Assembly (NCBI RefSeq): GCF_011058255.1 | Contig: NZ_JAALFH010000060.1 | Span: forward strand, 1-64,000 | DNA: 64,000 nucleotides | Direction of reading: 5' to 3' | Source: Thioalkalivibrio sp. XN8 | Lineage (GTDB): Bacteria; Pseudomonadota; Gammaproteobacteria; Steroidobacterales; XN24 | Position numbers and translations under genes: made by a program | The notes under the pieces: generated by a model | The model's input: only the letters and a program-made list of their open reading frames with translations | What the model was told of the DNA's origin: nothing | The model's database searches: none | In this document: piece after piece, positions 35,325 through 44,351 of the stretch | Numbering within the stretch: position 1 is the first letter of the stretch | How the letters are laid out: every line of letters begins with the position of its first letter

Positions 35325-37628
35325 ATGACCCGTAGCCCGATTCCGGCCGGCCGCCTGCTGCTGGCCATCTCCCTGACGTTCACGGCATATCCTTCATTCG
35401 CGCAGGCCGCGGGCGAAGAGGCCGAGAGCAAGGCCGAGGCGCAAGCCGCCTCGCTCACCCAGATCACGGTCGCCGGCGACCCGCTCCAGGACCGCCGGCC
35501 CGGGGCGCTCGGCGTGGACGCCGCGACCCTGCGCCTGCTGCGGCACGCGACCAGCGATACCGCCAGCCTCCTCCGGGAGGTGCCGGGCGTGAACCTGAAC
35601 GCGGCCGGCGGTGTCTCGAGCCTGCCGTCGATTCACGGGCTGGCCGACGACCGCCTGCGGATCAAGGTCGACGGCATGGACCTGGTCGCCTCCTGCCCGA
35701 ACCACATGAACCCGCCGCTGTCCTACGTCGACCCGGGCAACGTCGGCGAGATCAAGGTCTTCGCCGGGATTGCGCCGGTCAGCGTGGGCGGCGACAGCAT
35801 CGGCGGCACCATCTCGGTGGAGACCCTGGGGCCGGAGTTCGCGCCGCCCGGCGAAGACCGCCTGACCTCCGGCGAACTGGGCACGTTTTACCGCAGCAAC
35901 AACGGGGCCTTCGGCGGCAATGCCTCCGCCAGCCATGCCACGCAGGCGGCCAGCATCCGCTACGACGGCAGCTGGAGCCAGGCCGACAATTACACGGCCG
36001 GCGGCGACTTCAAGACCGATACCGCCACCGGCCGCCCCGGCCGCACGCTGCCGCTGGACGAAGTCGGCTCGACGGCCTACGAGACCGCCAATCACACCCT
36101 CGGCCTGGCGCTGAAGCGCGGCAGCAACCTGTTCGACGCCGAGCTGGGCTACCAGGACATGCCCGAGCAGCTCTTCCCGAACCAGCGCATGGACCTGCTG
36201 GACAACGAGCAGGCGCGCATCAACCTGGCCTGGAGCGGGGCCTTCTCGGGCGGCAGCTTCAGGACCCAGCTCTACCACGAGCAGGTCGATCACTTCATGG
36301 ACTTCGGCCCGGACAAGCGGTTCTGGTACGGCGCGCTCTCGCAGCCTCCGGCAGCCCCGGAAACGGGCACTCCCTGCGATCCCGTGGGCTTCATGAGCTG
36401 CGCCGCCGGGATGCCGATGTACAGCGAAGCCGACACCACCGGCGCCTCGCTCAAGGCCCAGTTCGATCTCTCGCCGGCCGACCTGGTGCGGGCGGGCGTC
36501 GAGTACCAGCGCTATCGCCTCGATGACTACTGGACCGCCTCCGGCGGCGCCATGTGGCCCGGCACCTTCCTCAATATCAACGACGGCGAGCGCGACCGCA
36601 TCGGCGTGTACGCCGAGCGCGAGACGCAGATCGATGCCCGCTGGCTGGCCCTGGTGGGCGCCCGCCTCGAGCGCGTGGATACCGACGCCGGCGACGTGCG
36701 GGGCTACGCCACGGCCCCGCCTGCCCCGGGCAACCAGATCGAGGATGCGGCGGCCTTCAATGCCCGCGACCGCGAGCGCACCGACTACAACGTCGACCTG
36801 GCGGCGCTGGCACGCTACCAGGCCAGCGACACGCTGGACATCGAACTCGGCGCGGCGCGCAAGGTGCGCTCACCGAACCTCTACGAGCGCTACACCTGGT
36901 CCACCTGGCCGATGGCCGCGATCATGAACAACACGGTGGGCGACGGCAACGGCTACGTGGGCGATATCGACCTGGATCCCGAGACCGCCTACAAGCTGTC
37001 CGCCAGCTTCGCCTGGCGTGCAGCCGACGAGAGCTGGGAGTTCACGGCCACGCCCCACTACGCCCGCGTCGAAGACTACATCGACGCCGTGCCGCTCGAT
37101 CCCGCCACGTTCCAGGCCGGGCAGTTCAACGTCCTGCGCTACGCCAACCAGTCGGCCCGCCTGTTCGGCATCGACCTGTCGGGGCAGGTGGCGCTGGGGA
37201 GCGGCGCCTGGGGCGAATGGGAGCTCAGGGGACTGGTCAACTACGTCGACGGCGAGAATCGCGACACCGGCGACGAGCTCTTCAACATCATGCCGCTCAA
37301 CGCCCGGCTCACCTTGATCCACCAGCACCGCGGCTGGGACAACGCCCTGGAATGGGTCATGGTGAGCAGCAAGGACGAGGGCTCCGACGTGCGCAACGAG
37401 ATCCGGACGCCGGGCTACGGGTTGCTCAACCTGCGGGCCAGCCACGCCTGGCAGCGGGTGCGGGTCGATTTCGGCGTCGAGAACCTGTTCGACAAGCTCT
37501 ACTTCCTGCCGACGGGCGGCGCCTACCTGGGCCAGGGCACCACCATGCAGATCAACGCCATCCCCTGGGGCACGGCGGTACCGGGCATGGGGCGTTCGAT
37601 CTATGCCGGCGTGACGGTCAGCTTTTGA
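35325..37628 (+). CDS. TonB-dependent outer-membrane receptor, copper OprC/NosA-like
   Basis: The 767-residue receptor has a signal peptide, a plug domain (about residues 45-180) and a beta-barrel ending in the C-terminal aromatic GVTVSF. The plug holds DLVASCPNHMNPPLSYVDPG; this Cys-Pro-Asn-His-Met segment matches the Cys/Met copper site of OprC. Other plug markers are LLREVPGVNLNAAGGVSSLP and IHGLADDRLRIKVDGMDL. Copper uptake is thus the best guess. It is followed by a hairpin terminator at 37657-37691. Confidence 0.9.
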   Translation: MTRSPIPAGRLLLAISLTFTAYPSFAQAAGEEAESKAEAQAASLTQITVAGDPLQDRRPGALGVDAATLRLLRHATSDTASLLREVPGVNLNAAGGVSSLPSIHGLADDRLRIKVDGMDLVASCPNHMNPPLSYVDPGNVGEIKVFAGIAPVSVGGDSIGGTISVETLGPEFAPPGEDRLTSGELGTFYRSNNGAFGGNASASHATQAASIRYDGSWSQADNYTAGGDFKTDTATGRPGRTLPLDEVGSTAYETANHTLGLALKRGSNLFDAELGYQDMPEQLFPNQRMDLLDNEQARINLAWSGAFSGGSFRTQLYHEQVDHFMDFGPDKRFWYGALSQPPAAPETGTPCDPVGFMSCAAGMPMYSEADTTGASLKAQFDLSPADLVRAGVEYQRYRLDDYWTASGGAMWPGTFLNINDGERDRIGVYAERETQIDARWLALVGARLERVDTDAGDVRGYATAPPAPGNQIEDAAAFNARDRERTDYNVDLAALARYQASDTLDIELGAARKVRSPNLYERYTWSTWPMAAIMNNTVGDGNGYVGDIDLDPETAYKLSASFAWRAADESWEFTATPHYARVEDYIDAVPLDPATFQAGQFNVLRYANQSARLFGIDLSGQVALGSGAWGEWELRGLVNYVDGENRDTGDELFNIMPLNARLTLIHQHRGWDNALEWVMVSSKDEGSDVRNEIRTPGYGLLNLRASHAWQRVRVDFGVENLFDKLYFLPTGGAYLGQGTTMQINAIPWGTAVPGMGRSIYAGVTVSF

Positions 37629-37656
37629 GCTGCGTGAAGCCACGATGAAGCCCGCC

Positions 37657-37691
37657 GGGGCGGCCGGTTAAACTGGCCGCCCCGTATTTTC
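37657..37691 (+). terminator. Terminator after the TonB receptor
   Basis: GGGGCGGCCGG pairs with CTGGCCGCCCC (one G-U pair) around TTAAA and is followed by GTATTTTCC. The U-run is short but the stem is strong. It ends 14 bp before the next small gene. Confidence 0.75.
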
Positions 37692-37705
37692 CTGCGGACG
37701 AAGCG

Positions 37706-37939
37706 ATGAACGCGGCACAAAGAGAACTCTTCGAGGGGCTGGGCCTGGCGGCGCTGGCCTGGATTTTCACGGCCGGCATGCTGTACGGCGCTTTCGTGGC
37801 TTTCGGCAAGGCCGACTGGTTGCGCTTCGTGCCCTTCGGCGTGCTGGGCGTGGCCGGGCTCTACTGGAGCGTCCGCTTCACCCGGGCGCAGTTCGCCGCC
37901 TACGAGGCAGAGAAGTCGGGGGCTCGGCGCGGGCAATAG
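37706..37939 (+). CDS. Small membrane protein of unknown function
   Basis: The 77-residue product has two predicted membrane segments (LGLAALAWIFTAGMLYGAFV and FVPFGVLGVAGLYWSVRF) and a charged C-terminus. I do not recognise the family. It is separated from the TonB receptor by a terminator and is convergent with the NifX-like gene. A role linked to copper is possible only by neighbourhood. Confidence 0.65.
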   Translation: MNAAQRELFEGLGLAALAWIFTAGMLYGAFVAFGKADWLRFVPFGVLGVAGLYWSVRFTRAQFAAYEAEKSGARRGQ

Positions 37940-37958
37940 GGACCGGTCGGGCCCGGCG

Positions 37959-38312
37959 TCAGTGGTGGCAGTGGCAGTCCGCGCCCGCGGCCGCCTCGGG
38001 CAGCTCGCCCGCGAGCCATAGCCGCACCGCCCGCTCCGGGTCCTTCTCGTCGGTCACCACCGCGCGGATACCGTGGCGGGCCAGGCGGGTGCTCAGCCCG
38101 TTGCCCATGCCGCCCACGATCAGCACGTCGACCTCCTGCAGCGGCGGCGGAATGGCCGGCGCCAGGTCGTGGAAGCACTGTTCCTTCGGCAGCTCGATGA
38201 GCTCGCGGGCATGCAGCTCGGGTTCGGTGCTGTCGAAAATCCAGAAGCGGCGGCAGCGGCCGGCGTGACCGGTGACCTCGCGGCGGTTCTGGCTGGCGAC
38301 GGCAATCTTCAT
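37959..38312 (-). CDS. NifX/NifB-like dinitrogenase cofactor-domain protein
   Basis: The 117-residue protein belongs to the NifX/NafY/NifB C-terminal fold: MKIAVASQNRREVTGHAGRC, FWIFDSTEPELHARELIELP and DVLIVGGMGNGLSTRLARHG. Its C-terminal end DCHCHH is rich in Cys and His and may bind metal. No nitrogenase genes are present, so a general metal-cluster or metal-binding role is more likely than nitrogen fixation. Confidence 0.85.
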   Translation of the reverse strand: MKIAVASQNRREVTGHAGRCRRFWIFDSTEPELHARELIELPKEQCFHDLAPAIPPPLQEVDVLIVGGMGNGLSTRLARHGIRAVVTDEKDPERAVRLWLAGELPEAAAGADCHCHH

Positions 38313-38573
38313 GTCCTGGCCTCGTTATTCGGATCCAGGCGCCATTATTCGTCGTCTCGCGCGGCGGCCGGTATCGTGGAATCCCGGTGCAGCACGGCCA
38401 GGTCCGCCGAGGCGCGACCCGGACAAGGCGGCCGGAAGGTGTGGCAATCGGGTCAATTACTTATAGCCGTCGGCCCCGATTTGTCCTATATGGAGGCCAT
38501 GTCGCTCGAGCTTTAGCAATGCCTCGGGTGGTTGTTACGTGGACATCCACAGGGACTGATTGAGGAAAACAAG

Positions 38574-39710
38574 ATGAAGAAGACTGCACTGGGCCTGGCG
38601 GTCGCCGCCGCACTCTGCTTAACCATTCCAGCCACCGCGCTGGCCGAGAAGGGCGACTGGCTGCTGCGCGCCGGCGCCAGCAGCGTCCAGCCGAAGGACG
38701 ACAACCTGGTTTTGGGTCCCGGCGTCATACTGCAGGTCGACGACGACGACCGCTTCACCTTCGACGTCACCTACATGATCCGCGACAACTGGGGCATCGA
38801 GCTGCTGGCTTCCGACACCTGGAACCATGGCTTCACGGTGCCAGGCGCGGGCATCTCCGGCGTGGTCGAGCACCTGCCGCCGACGCTCAGCCTGCAGTAC
38901 CACTTCCTGCCCGAGGCACGCATCCGGCCTTATGTCGGCGCCGGCCTCAACTACACCATCTTCTCCAACGAAACGAGCAACGCCGGGAGCCTGAACCTGC
39001 GCGGCTCCTTCGGGCCGGCCGTCCAGGCGGGCGTGGACATCGGCATCACCAGGAACATCTTCGTCAACGGCGTGGTGCGCTGGATCGACATCGATTCCGA
39101 CGCCAGCCTGGGCGGCGCTGATATCGGCACCATCGAGATCGACCCGATCATCTATGGCGTCCACCTGGGTTATCGCTTCGGTCGCCCGGAACCGGTCGCC
39201 GCCCCGGTGGCGCGTGCCGCCGAGCCCCCGCCGCCTGCCCCGGCACCGCCGCCGCCTCCGCCGCCGCCCCCGCCGCCCGCAGATTCGGACGGTGATGGCG
39301 TGCCGGACTCGATCGATCGTTGCCCGACCACACCGATGGGCGCGCGCGTCGATTCGTATGGCTGCAGCTGTGATTTCACGATGTCGCTCGCCTTCGAGTT
39401 CGGCTCGGCCACCCTGTCTGCGGCTGACAAGGCCATGCTCGACGAGATCATTCCGACGCTCCGCGACCTGACCTTCATCCGCGGCGTGATCGCCGGCCAT
39501 ACCGACAGCGTCGGACCCGAGGCCTACAACCAGCAGCTCTCCGAGCGGCGTGCCCAGGCAGTCAAGGACTACCTGGTCGCCAACGGCGTGCCGGCCCAGG
39601 AGTTCAGGGTGGTCGGCTATGGCGAGTCCATGCCCGTCGCGACCAATGACACGGCCGAAGGCCGCGCCATGAACCGCCGCGTGGTCCTGGAACGGGTCGA
39701 CTGCGACTAG
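38574..39710 (+). CDS. OmpW-type barrel fused to an OmpA peptidoglycan-binding domain
   Basis: The 378-residue protein has a signal peptide ending ATALA. An OmpW-like eight-stranded barrel (about residues 22-200) includes VTYMIRDNWGIELLASDTWN, LSLQYHFLPEARIRPYVGAG and IDPIIYGVHLGYRFG. A Pro-rich linker with an uninterrupted proline run follows, then one thrombospondin type-3-like calcium repeat (DSDGDGVPDSIDRC). The C-terminal OmpA domain has GHTDSVGPEAYNQQLSERRA. The ATG at 38574 has GAGGAAAA upstream. OmpA usually has its own barrel, so this is a domain swap. Confidence 0.88.
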   Translation: MKKTALGLAVAAALCLTIPATALAEKGDWLLRAGASSVQPKDDNLVLGPGVILQVDDDDRFTFDVTYMIRDNWGIELLASDTWNHGFTVPGAGISGVVEHLPPTLSLQYHFLPEARIRPYVGAGLNYTIFSNETSNAGSLNLRGSFGPAVQAGVDIGITRNIFVNGVVRWIDIDSDASLGGADIGTIEIDPIIYGVHLGYRFGRPEPVAAPVARAAEPPPPAPAPPPPPPPPPPPADSDGDGVPDSIDRCPTTPMGARVDSYGCSCDFTMSLAFEFGSATLSAADKAMLDEIIPTLRDLTFIRGVIAGHTDSVGPEAYNQQLSERRAQAVKDYLVANGVPAQEFRVVGYGESMPVATNDTAEGRAMNRRVVLERVDCD

Positions 39711-39737
39711 ACGCCTTACGGACAGCAACCCACCGGA

Positions 39738-39773
39738 CCCCGGCGGCCGCGAGGCCGCCGGGGTTCTTTTTTT
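39738..39773 (+). terminator. Strong intrinsic terminator after the OmpW/OmpA gene
   Basis: CCCCGGCGGCC and GGCCGCCGGGG form a perfect 11-bp stem around GCGA, followed by TTCTTTTTTT. It lies 27 bp after the stop codon. Confidence 0.95.
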
Positions 39774-39867
39774 GGCCGTCGCCGCGTTGTCATTGCGCGG
39801 TCATCCTGCCTTAATCTGCCGTGGCCATCCTCCTGCGTTTCTTGTCACAGTTCGCAGGAGTGAGCCC

Positions 39868-41628
39868 ATGCGGAATTGGAAAGCGGTGGCCGTGGCTGCC
39901 TCGGTGATCATTCTGGGCGCCGGCCTCGCCGGCTGCGAGGGAGACGACGGGGCGGACGGGGCACCCGGCGCCACTGGCGCCACCGGCCCGGCCGGGCCCG
40001 CCGGCGCTACAGGACCCGCCGGACCCGCCGGACCCGCCGGCGCTACAGGACCTGCCGGACCCGCAGGCCCGCAGGGCCCGGCGGGAACCACCGAAGTGCT
40101 GGTTGACCTGAACCTGGTCGGTCGCTATTCGTCCGGCCTGTTCGACGAGAGCGCTGCCGAAATCGTCTCCTACGACCCCACCACCCAGCGCCTGTTCGTG
40201 ATCAATTCCGCCGCCGTCGCGGTCGACGTGCTCAACCTCGCCGACCCGTCCAACCCCGTGCTGCTGGACACCATCGACGCCAGCGCCGAGGGCGGCGGCG
40301 CCAACAGCGTGGATGTCTATGACGGCGTGGCGGCGGTGGCCATCGAAGCCGCCGTCAAGACCGATCCCGGCAAGGTCGTGTTCTACGACACCTCGACCCT
40401 GGCCAAGATCAGTGAAGTGACGGTCGGCGCCCTGCCCGACATGCTCACCTTCACCGCGGATGGCAGCGCCGTGCTGGTGGCGAACGAGGGCGAGCCCAAC
40501 GAGGGCTACACGATCGACCCCGAGGGTTCGGTGAGCGTGATCGACCTGACGGCCGGCGTGGCCAATCCGACCGCGGCCACGGCCACCTTCACGTCCTTCA
40601 ACGCCCAGATCGACGAACTGCGGGCCGCCGGCGTAAGGATCTACGGCCCGGGCGCCACGGTTGCCCAGGACCTGGAGCCCGAGTACATCGCCATCTCCCC
40701 CATCAGCGACATCGCCTGGGTGGCGCTGCAGGAAGCGAACGCCGTGGCTGCGCTCGATTTCTCCGACCTTGCCGCGCCGGTCATCGCTGCCGTCCTGCCG
40801 CTCGGGTTCAAGGACCACATGGTGCTCGGCAACGAGCTGGATCCCAGCGACCGTGACCCGGACGGCGATCCTCAGATCCGGATTCGCAACTGGCCGGTCT
40901 TCGGCATGTACCAGCCGGACGCCATTGCCGCCTACGAGTTCAACGGCAGGACCTACTACATCACCGCGAACGAGGGCGACGACCGCGACGACTTCATTCC
41001 GGGCGAAGAGACCTCCCGGATCAGCGGCATCACGCTCGACCCGACCGCGTTCCCGAATGCTGCCGAACTGCAGGCCAACGATGCCCTGGGCCGGCTGGCG
41101 GTCACGACCTTCGACGGCGACATTGACGACGACGGCGACTTCGACCGGCTCTACGCCCTCGGCGGCCGCTCCTTCTCGATCTGGGCGGACGACGGCACGC
41201 AGGTATACGACAGCGGTTCCGAGTTCGAGCGGATCACGGCGCAACGTTACCCGCGGAACTTCAACGCCAACAACGACGAGAACGACCCCGAGGGCCGCAG
41301 CGACAACAAGGGCCCCGAGCCTGAAGGCGTCGTCCTCGGCCAGATCTCGGGCCGCACTTTCGCCTTCATCGGCCTGGAGCGGATCGGCGGCATCATGGTC
41401 TATGACGTGACCAACCCGCAGAGCCCGGACTTCGTGCAGTACGTCAACTCGCGTGACTTCAGCAAGGACCCGGAGACCGAGCTGGCGCTGGTCGGCGATC
41501 TCGGGCCCGAGGGCCTGGAATTCATCCCGGCCGACGACAGCCCCATCGGCGTCCCGCTGCTGGCCGTCGGCAACGAGGTCAGCGGCACGACGGCGATCTA
41601 CCGGATCGACGTCATCGTCCTCCCCTGA
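39868..41628 (+). CDS. Collagen-repeat lipoprotein with choice-of-anchor I-type propeller
   Basis: The 586-residue protein has a lipobox (GAGLAGC, Cys about residue 20). A collagen-like Gly-X-Y stretch of about 40 residues rich in GATGPAGPAG follows, then a large beta-propeller. Propeller features such as VANEGEPNEGYTIDPEGSVS, TANEGDDRDDFIPGEETSRI and the repeated phrase GPEPEGVVLGQISG resemble choice-of-anchor I proteins. The ATG at 39868 has AGGAG 7 nt upstream. It is surface or periplasmic and lies next to a phosphatase gene, but the substrate is unknown. Confidence 0.82.
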   Translation: MRNWKAVAVAASVIILGAGLAGCEGDDGADGAPGATGATGPAGPAGATGPAGPAGPAGATGPAGPAGPQGPAGTTEVLVDLNLVGRYSSGLFDESAAEIVSYDPTTQRLFVINSAAVAVDVLNLADPSNPVLLDTIDASAEGGGANSVDVYDGVAAVAIEAAVKTDPGKVVFYDTSTLAKISEVTVGALPDMLTFTADGSAVLVANEGEPNEGYTIDPEGSVSVIDLTAGVANPTAATATFTSFNAQIDELRAAGVRIYGPGATVAQDLEPEYIAISPISDIAWVALQEANAVAALDFSDLAAPVIAAVLPLGFKDHMVLGNELDPSDRDPDGDPQIRIRNWPVFGMYQPDAIAAYEFNGRTYYITANEGDDRDDFIPGEETSRISGITLDPTAFPNAAELQANDALGRLAVTTFDGDIDDDGDFDRLYALGGRSFSIWADDGTQVYDSGSEFERITAQRYPRNFNANNDENDPEGRSDNKGPEPEGVVLGQISGRTFAFIGLERIGGIMVYDVTNPQSPDFVQYVNSRDFSKDPETELALVGDLGPEGLEFIPADDSPIGVPLLAVGNEVSGTTAIYRIDVIVLP

Positions 41629-41648
41629 TCGGTTCCGACCGGTCACTC

Positions 41649-41681
41649 GGGGCGCCCTGGCAGCAGGGCGCCCCTTTTTTT
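41649..41681 (+). terminator. Strong intrinsic terminator
   Basis: GGGGCGCCCTG and CAGGGCGCCCC form a perfect 11-bp stem around GCAG, followed by seven T. It separates the collagen-repeat lipoprotein from the alkaline phosphatase gene. Confidence 0.95.
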
Positions 41682-41835
41682 CCATTGCAGCAAGCCTCAG
41701 CAGCACCGGCCAAATAGTTTCATCAAGCAGTCGCGTCAGCTTCACGAGTTCCCGGCAGAGTCTGGGATGAACCGGCGGGTAGCCACCAGCCGGGCTTCAA
41801 CCCTTCAACTGTGCCCTAGGATAAGGAGCGGAGTC

Positions 41836-43485
41836 ATGCGGCATCAGCGATTAACAATTTTTTCTCTTACGGCCATCACCACCGCCCTGCTGGCGGTAGC
41901 GATGTCGGCCCAGGCGAAGCCGCCTGCCGGCAAGGGCTACTCGATGGACAACTTCCCGCCCGCGGCCAGCGGTCCCGCGGCGGGCAATGGCAAGGCCCAC
42001 GGCAAGAAACAGCTGCGACGCGGCCCGAAGGGCAACGTGATCTTCATCCATCCCGACGGCACCGGCCCCAACCACTTCGCCGCCGGGCGGATGTACTGGG
42101 AAGGCCCGGATGCGGTCAGCGCCTGGGACAAGCTGCCCAACATGGCCTCGTACCGCGGCCACATGACCGACCGGCTGACCGGCACCTCGAACGGCGGCGC
42201 CACCGTGCACGCCTTCGGCTACAAGGTGCTCGGCCCCGGGTCCTTCGGCCGCGACGGCGGCGAGCCGGGCCGCGAGATCCTCGCCCTGTCCGGCTATCCC
42301 GGCAGCATCCTGCGCGAGGCCGCCAACAAGGGCCACCCCACCGGGGTCGTGAACGACGGCGACCTGCCCGAGCCCGGCACCGGCGCCTTCTTCGCCGAGG
42401 TCGCCGATCGGGGCGAGTCGAACGAGATCGCCCGCCAGCTGATCGACGGCCGGCCGGGCTTCGAGTACGAGGACAGGCCGCTGGTGGTGGCAATGGGCGG
42501 CGGCGAGGGCTTCTTCCTGCCCGAAGGCACCCCGTTCTGCACCGACGTGATCACGCCGGACTGCGCGGTGCATATCGACCAGGTCAGCGGCAGCGGCCCG
42601 GACCGCGAGGACGGCCGCAACCTGGTCCAGGAGGCTATCGACGCCGGCTGGATCGTGCTGCGCACCCGCCAGGAGTTCGATGACTTCCGTGTCGCGCTGA
42701 AGGCCAATCCCCGGTGGAAGCCGCGGGTCCTCGGGCTGTTCGCGCGCGACGACATCTTCAACGACCGGCCGGAGGAGGTCCTGCTCGCGCTCGACCTGGT
42801 TGACGACACACGCAGCCCGGACGACAAGCGGGGAGCCATCATCACCCACGGCAGCAAGCCGGGCACGCTCGGCTACAACCCGCCCACGGCGGCCGAGATG
42901 ACCGAAGTCGCCATCGAGGTGCTGGATCGCTGGTCGCGTCACAGCCGCAAGCCCTTCTACCTCGTGACCGAGGTGGAGTCGACCGACAACATGGGCAACA
43001 ACAACAACGCCATCGGCACCCTCGTCGGGCTGGACCACTCCAATGGCGTGATCCAGGCGGCGCTCGATTACCTCCGGCGCAACCGCAAGACCCTGATCGT
43101 CACGGCGGCGGACAGCGACGCGGGCGGCATGCAGGTGGTCTCGACCAGCTCGGAGACCGCCGGCTCGCTGAACTACAACCCGACCGGGGACTCCAGCGAG
43201 AACGTCCCGGCGCCGCTGGACGGCATCGAGGGACGGGGCAGCGCCACCTTCGTGGCCGAGCCCGACCAGTTCGGCCAGGAGCTACGCTTCGCGATTTCCT
43301 GGATCAGCACCCCCGACGTGGCGGGCGGTATCGTGTCGCGCGCAGCCGGCCTCAACGCCAGGTTGCTGAACTCGGCCTTGGCGCCGCGCTTCGACAGCCT
43401 CGACATCTACCGCATCTCTTACCTGACGCTGTTCGGCGAGGAGCTGCCGTTCCCGGAGGGCGAACTCGCGCCTGATCGCTTCTGA
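41836..43485 (+). CDS. Secreted alkaline phosphatase family protein
   Basis: The 549-residue protein has a signal peptide ending MSAQA. It has the alkaline-phosphatase metal and nucleophile regions: the first Asp in VIFIHPDGTGPNHFAAG, the segment TGTSNGGATVHAFGYKV at the nucleophile position, the Glu in LVTEVESTDNMGNNNN, and Asp in VTAADSDAGGMQV. It is probably periplasmic and releases phosphate from esters. I chose the ATG at 41836 with AAGGAG upstream over an earlier in-frame ATG. Confidence 0.88.
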   Translation: MRHQRLTIFSLTAITTALLAVAMSAQAKPPAGKGYSMDNFPPAASGPAAGNGKAHGKKQLRRGPKGNVIFIHPDGTGPNHFAAGRMYWEGPDAVSAWDKLPNMASYRGHMTDRLTGTSNGGATVHAFGYKVLGPGSFGRDGGEPGREILALSGYPGSILREAANKGHPTGVVNDGDLPEPGTGAFFAEVADRGESNEIARQLIDGRPGFEYEDRPLVVAMGGGEGFFLPEGTPFCTDVITPDCAVHIDQVSGSGPDREDGRNLVQEAIDAGWIVLRTRQEFDDFRVALKANPRWKPRVLGLFARDDIFNDRPEEVLLALDLVDDTRSPDDKRGAIITHGSKPGTLGYNPPTAAEMTEVAIEVLDRWSRHSRKPFYLVTEVESTDNMGNNNNAIGTLVGLDHSNGVIQAALDYLRRNRKTLIVTAADSDAGGMQVVSTSSETAGSLNYNPTGDSSENVPAPLDGIEGRGSATFVAEPDQFGQELRFAISWISTPDVAGGIVSRAAGLNARLLNSALAPRFDSLDIYRISYLTLFGEELPFPEGELAPDRF

Positions 43486-43509
43486 TCGGCGCCTGCCGCT
43501 ACCTGAAGC

Positions 43510-43544
43510 GCCGCCCCGGCCTTCCGCCGGGGCGGCTCTTTTTT
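43510..43544 (+). terminator. Strong intrinsic terminator after alkaline phosphatase
   Basis: GCCGCCCCGGC and GCCGGGGCGGC form a perfect 11-bp stem around CTTCC, followed by TCTTTTTT. Confidence 0.95.
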
Positions 43545-43670
43545 GAGCCGGCTGCCCTTCCAGGCGGAACCGGGAAGAAGATGCCGCTGTCCGTTATAAT
43601 GCCCGCTCGATTCTTGCCGGCTCGAGTCCGAAAGGCCGACCCGGCCAAAACACGAACCGGAGATTCCGCC

Positions 43671-44174
43671 GTGCCTCAAACCAAGTATTTTTACGTCATC
43701 GCCCTGGGCAGCCTGTTCGCCCTCGCCGGCTGCGGCCAGGAAACCAGCGCGCCGGCGCCTGCCGCCCCGGCGGGATCCGCCGCGCCGATGTCCGCAGAGC
43801 AGCCGCATCCCATGCCGACCGCCGAAGTGGCCGACGTGGACCTGTCCGGGATCGAGACGCCCGAGGGCGGCGTGACCATCGCCGAGCTCTACGCCGGCAA
43901 GGCCGAGCTCGCCGGCCAGACCGTCACCGTCCGGGGCAAGGTGGTGAAGGTGAACGCCGACATCATGGGCCGCAACTGGGTGCACCTGCGCGACGGTTCG
44001 GGCGCCGAGGGGACCAACAACCTGGCCGTCACGACCAACCAGCTGCCCAACGTCGGCGACACGGTGCTGGTCACCGGCACCCTCGAGTCCGACAAGGATT
44101 TCGGCATGGGCTACACCTACGAGCTGATCATCGAGCAGCCGGAGCTGACCGTGGAGGGTTACGGGGACCAGTAA
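43671..44174 (+). CDS. OB-fold lipoprotein (NrfJ/DUF-type nucleotide-binding-like)
   Basis: The 167-residue protein starts at a GTG with GGAG 8 nt upstream. It has a lipobox LFALAGC and an Ala/Pro-rich linker, then a small OB-fold domain with TIAELYAGKAELAGQTVTVR, KVNADIMGRNWVHLRDGSGA and GDTVLVTGTLESDKDFGMGY. The OB-fold group includes NrfJ-like periplasmic proteins, but a specific partner is not visible. A hairpin terminator follows at 44210-44242. Confidence 0.75.
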   Translation: MPQTKYFYVIALGSLFALAGCGQETSAPAPAAPAGSAAPMSAEQPHPMPTAEVADVDLSGIETPEGGVTIAELYAGKAELAGQTVTVRGKVVKVNADIMGRNWVHLRDGSGAEGTNNLAVTTNQLPNVGDTVLVTGTLESDKDFGMGYTYELIIEQPELTVEGYGDQ

Positions 44175-44181
44175 GCCCCCG

Positions 44182-44259
44182 GGGTTCTCATCCCATCACC
44201 CGGAACGACGAAGCCCCCGCATTGCGGGGGCTTCTTTGTTCTGGAGCGGGTGATGGGAA
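44182..44259. repeat. Direct repeat copy 1: terminator plus orphan 3' end of tRNA-Gly
   Basis: These 78 bp are identical to 44352-44429, 170 bp away. The copy holds the terminator hairpin and, on the minus strand, the last 18 nt of tRNA-Gly including CCA, without the rest of the tRNA. The 92 bp between the copies contain no gene. They include an inverted repeat, AAATCGGCA and TGCCGATTT, around CTCC. Confidence 0.9.
44210..44242 (+). terminator. Intrinsic terminator, copy 1
   Basis: GAAGCCCCCGC and GCGGGGGCTTC form an 11-bp stem around ATT, followed by TTTGTTCT. It would end the OB-fold lipoprotein transcript. Confidence 0.85.
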
Positions 44260-44351
44260 AGACTCGGGCCATCCATGGCCCTCGCCCTGCGGGCGGCCTC
44301 GCTGCGCTCAGCCGTCCAAATCGGCACTCCTGCCGATTTGTCGAACCCGGT

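Noticed and set aside
37959-38312. Evidence for nitrogen fixation from the NifX-like and FixLJ-like genes
   Set aside because: No nitrogenase or nif assembly genes are present, and both families occur widely outside nitrogen fixers.
39958-40090. Short regular repeats that could suggest a CRISPR or minisatellite
   Set aside because: They are in-frame Gly-X-Y codon repeats inside a lipoprotein gene, without spacers.
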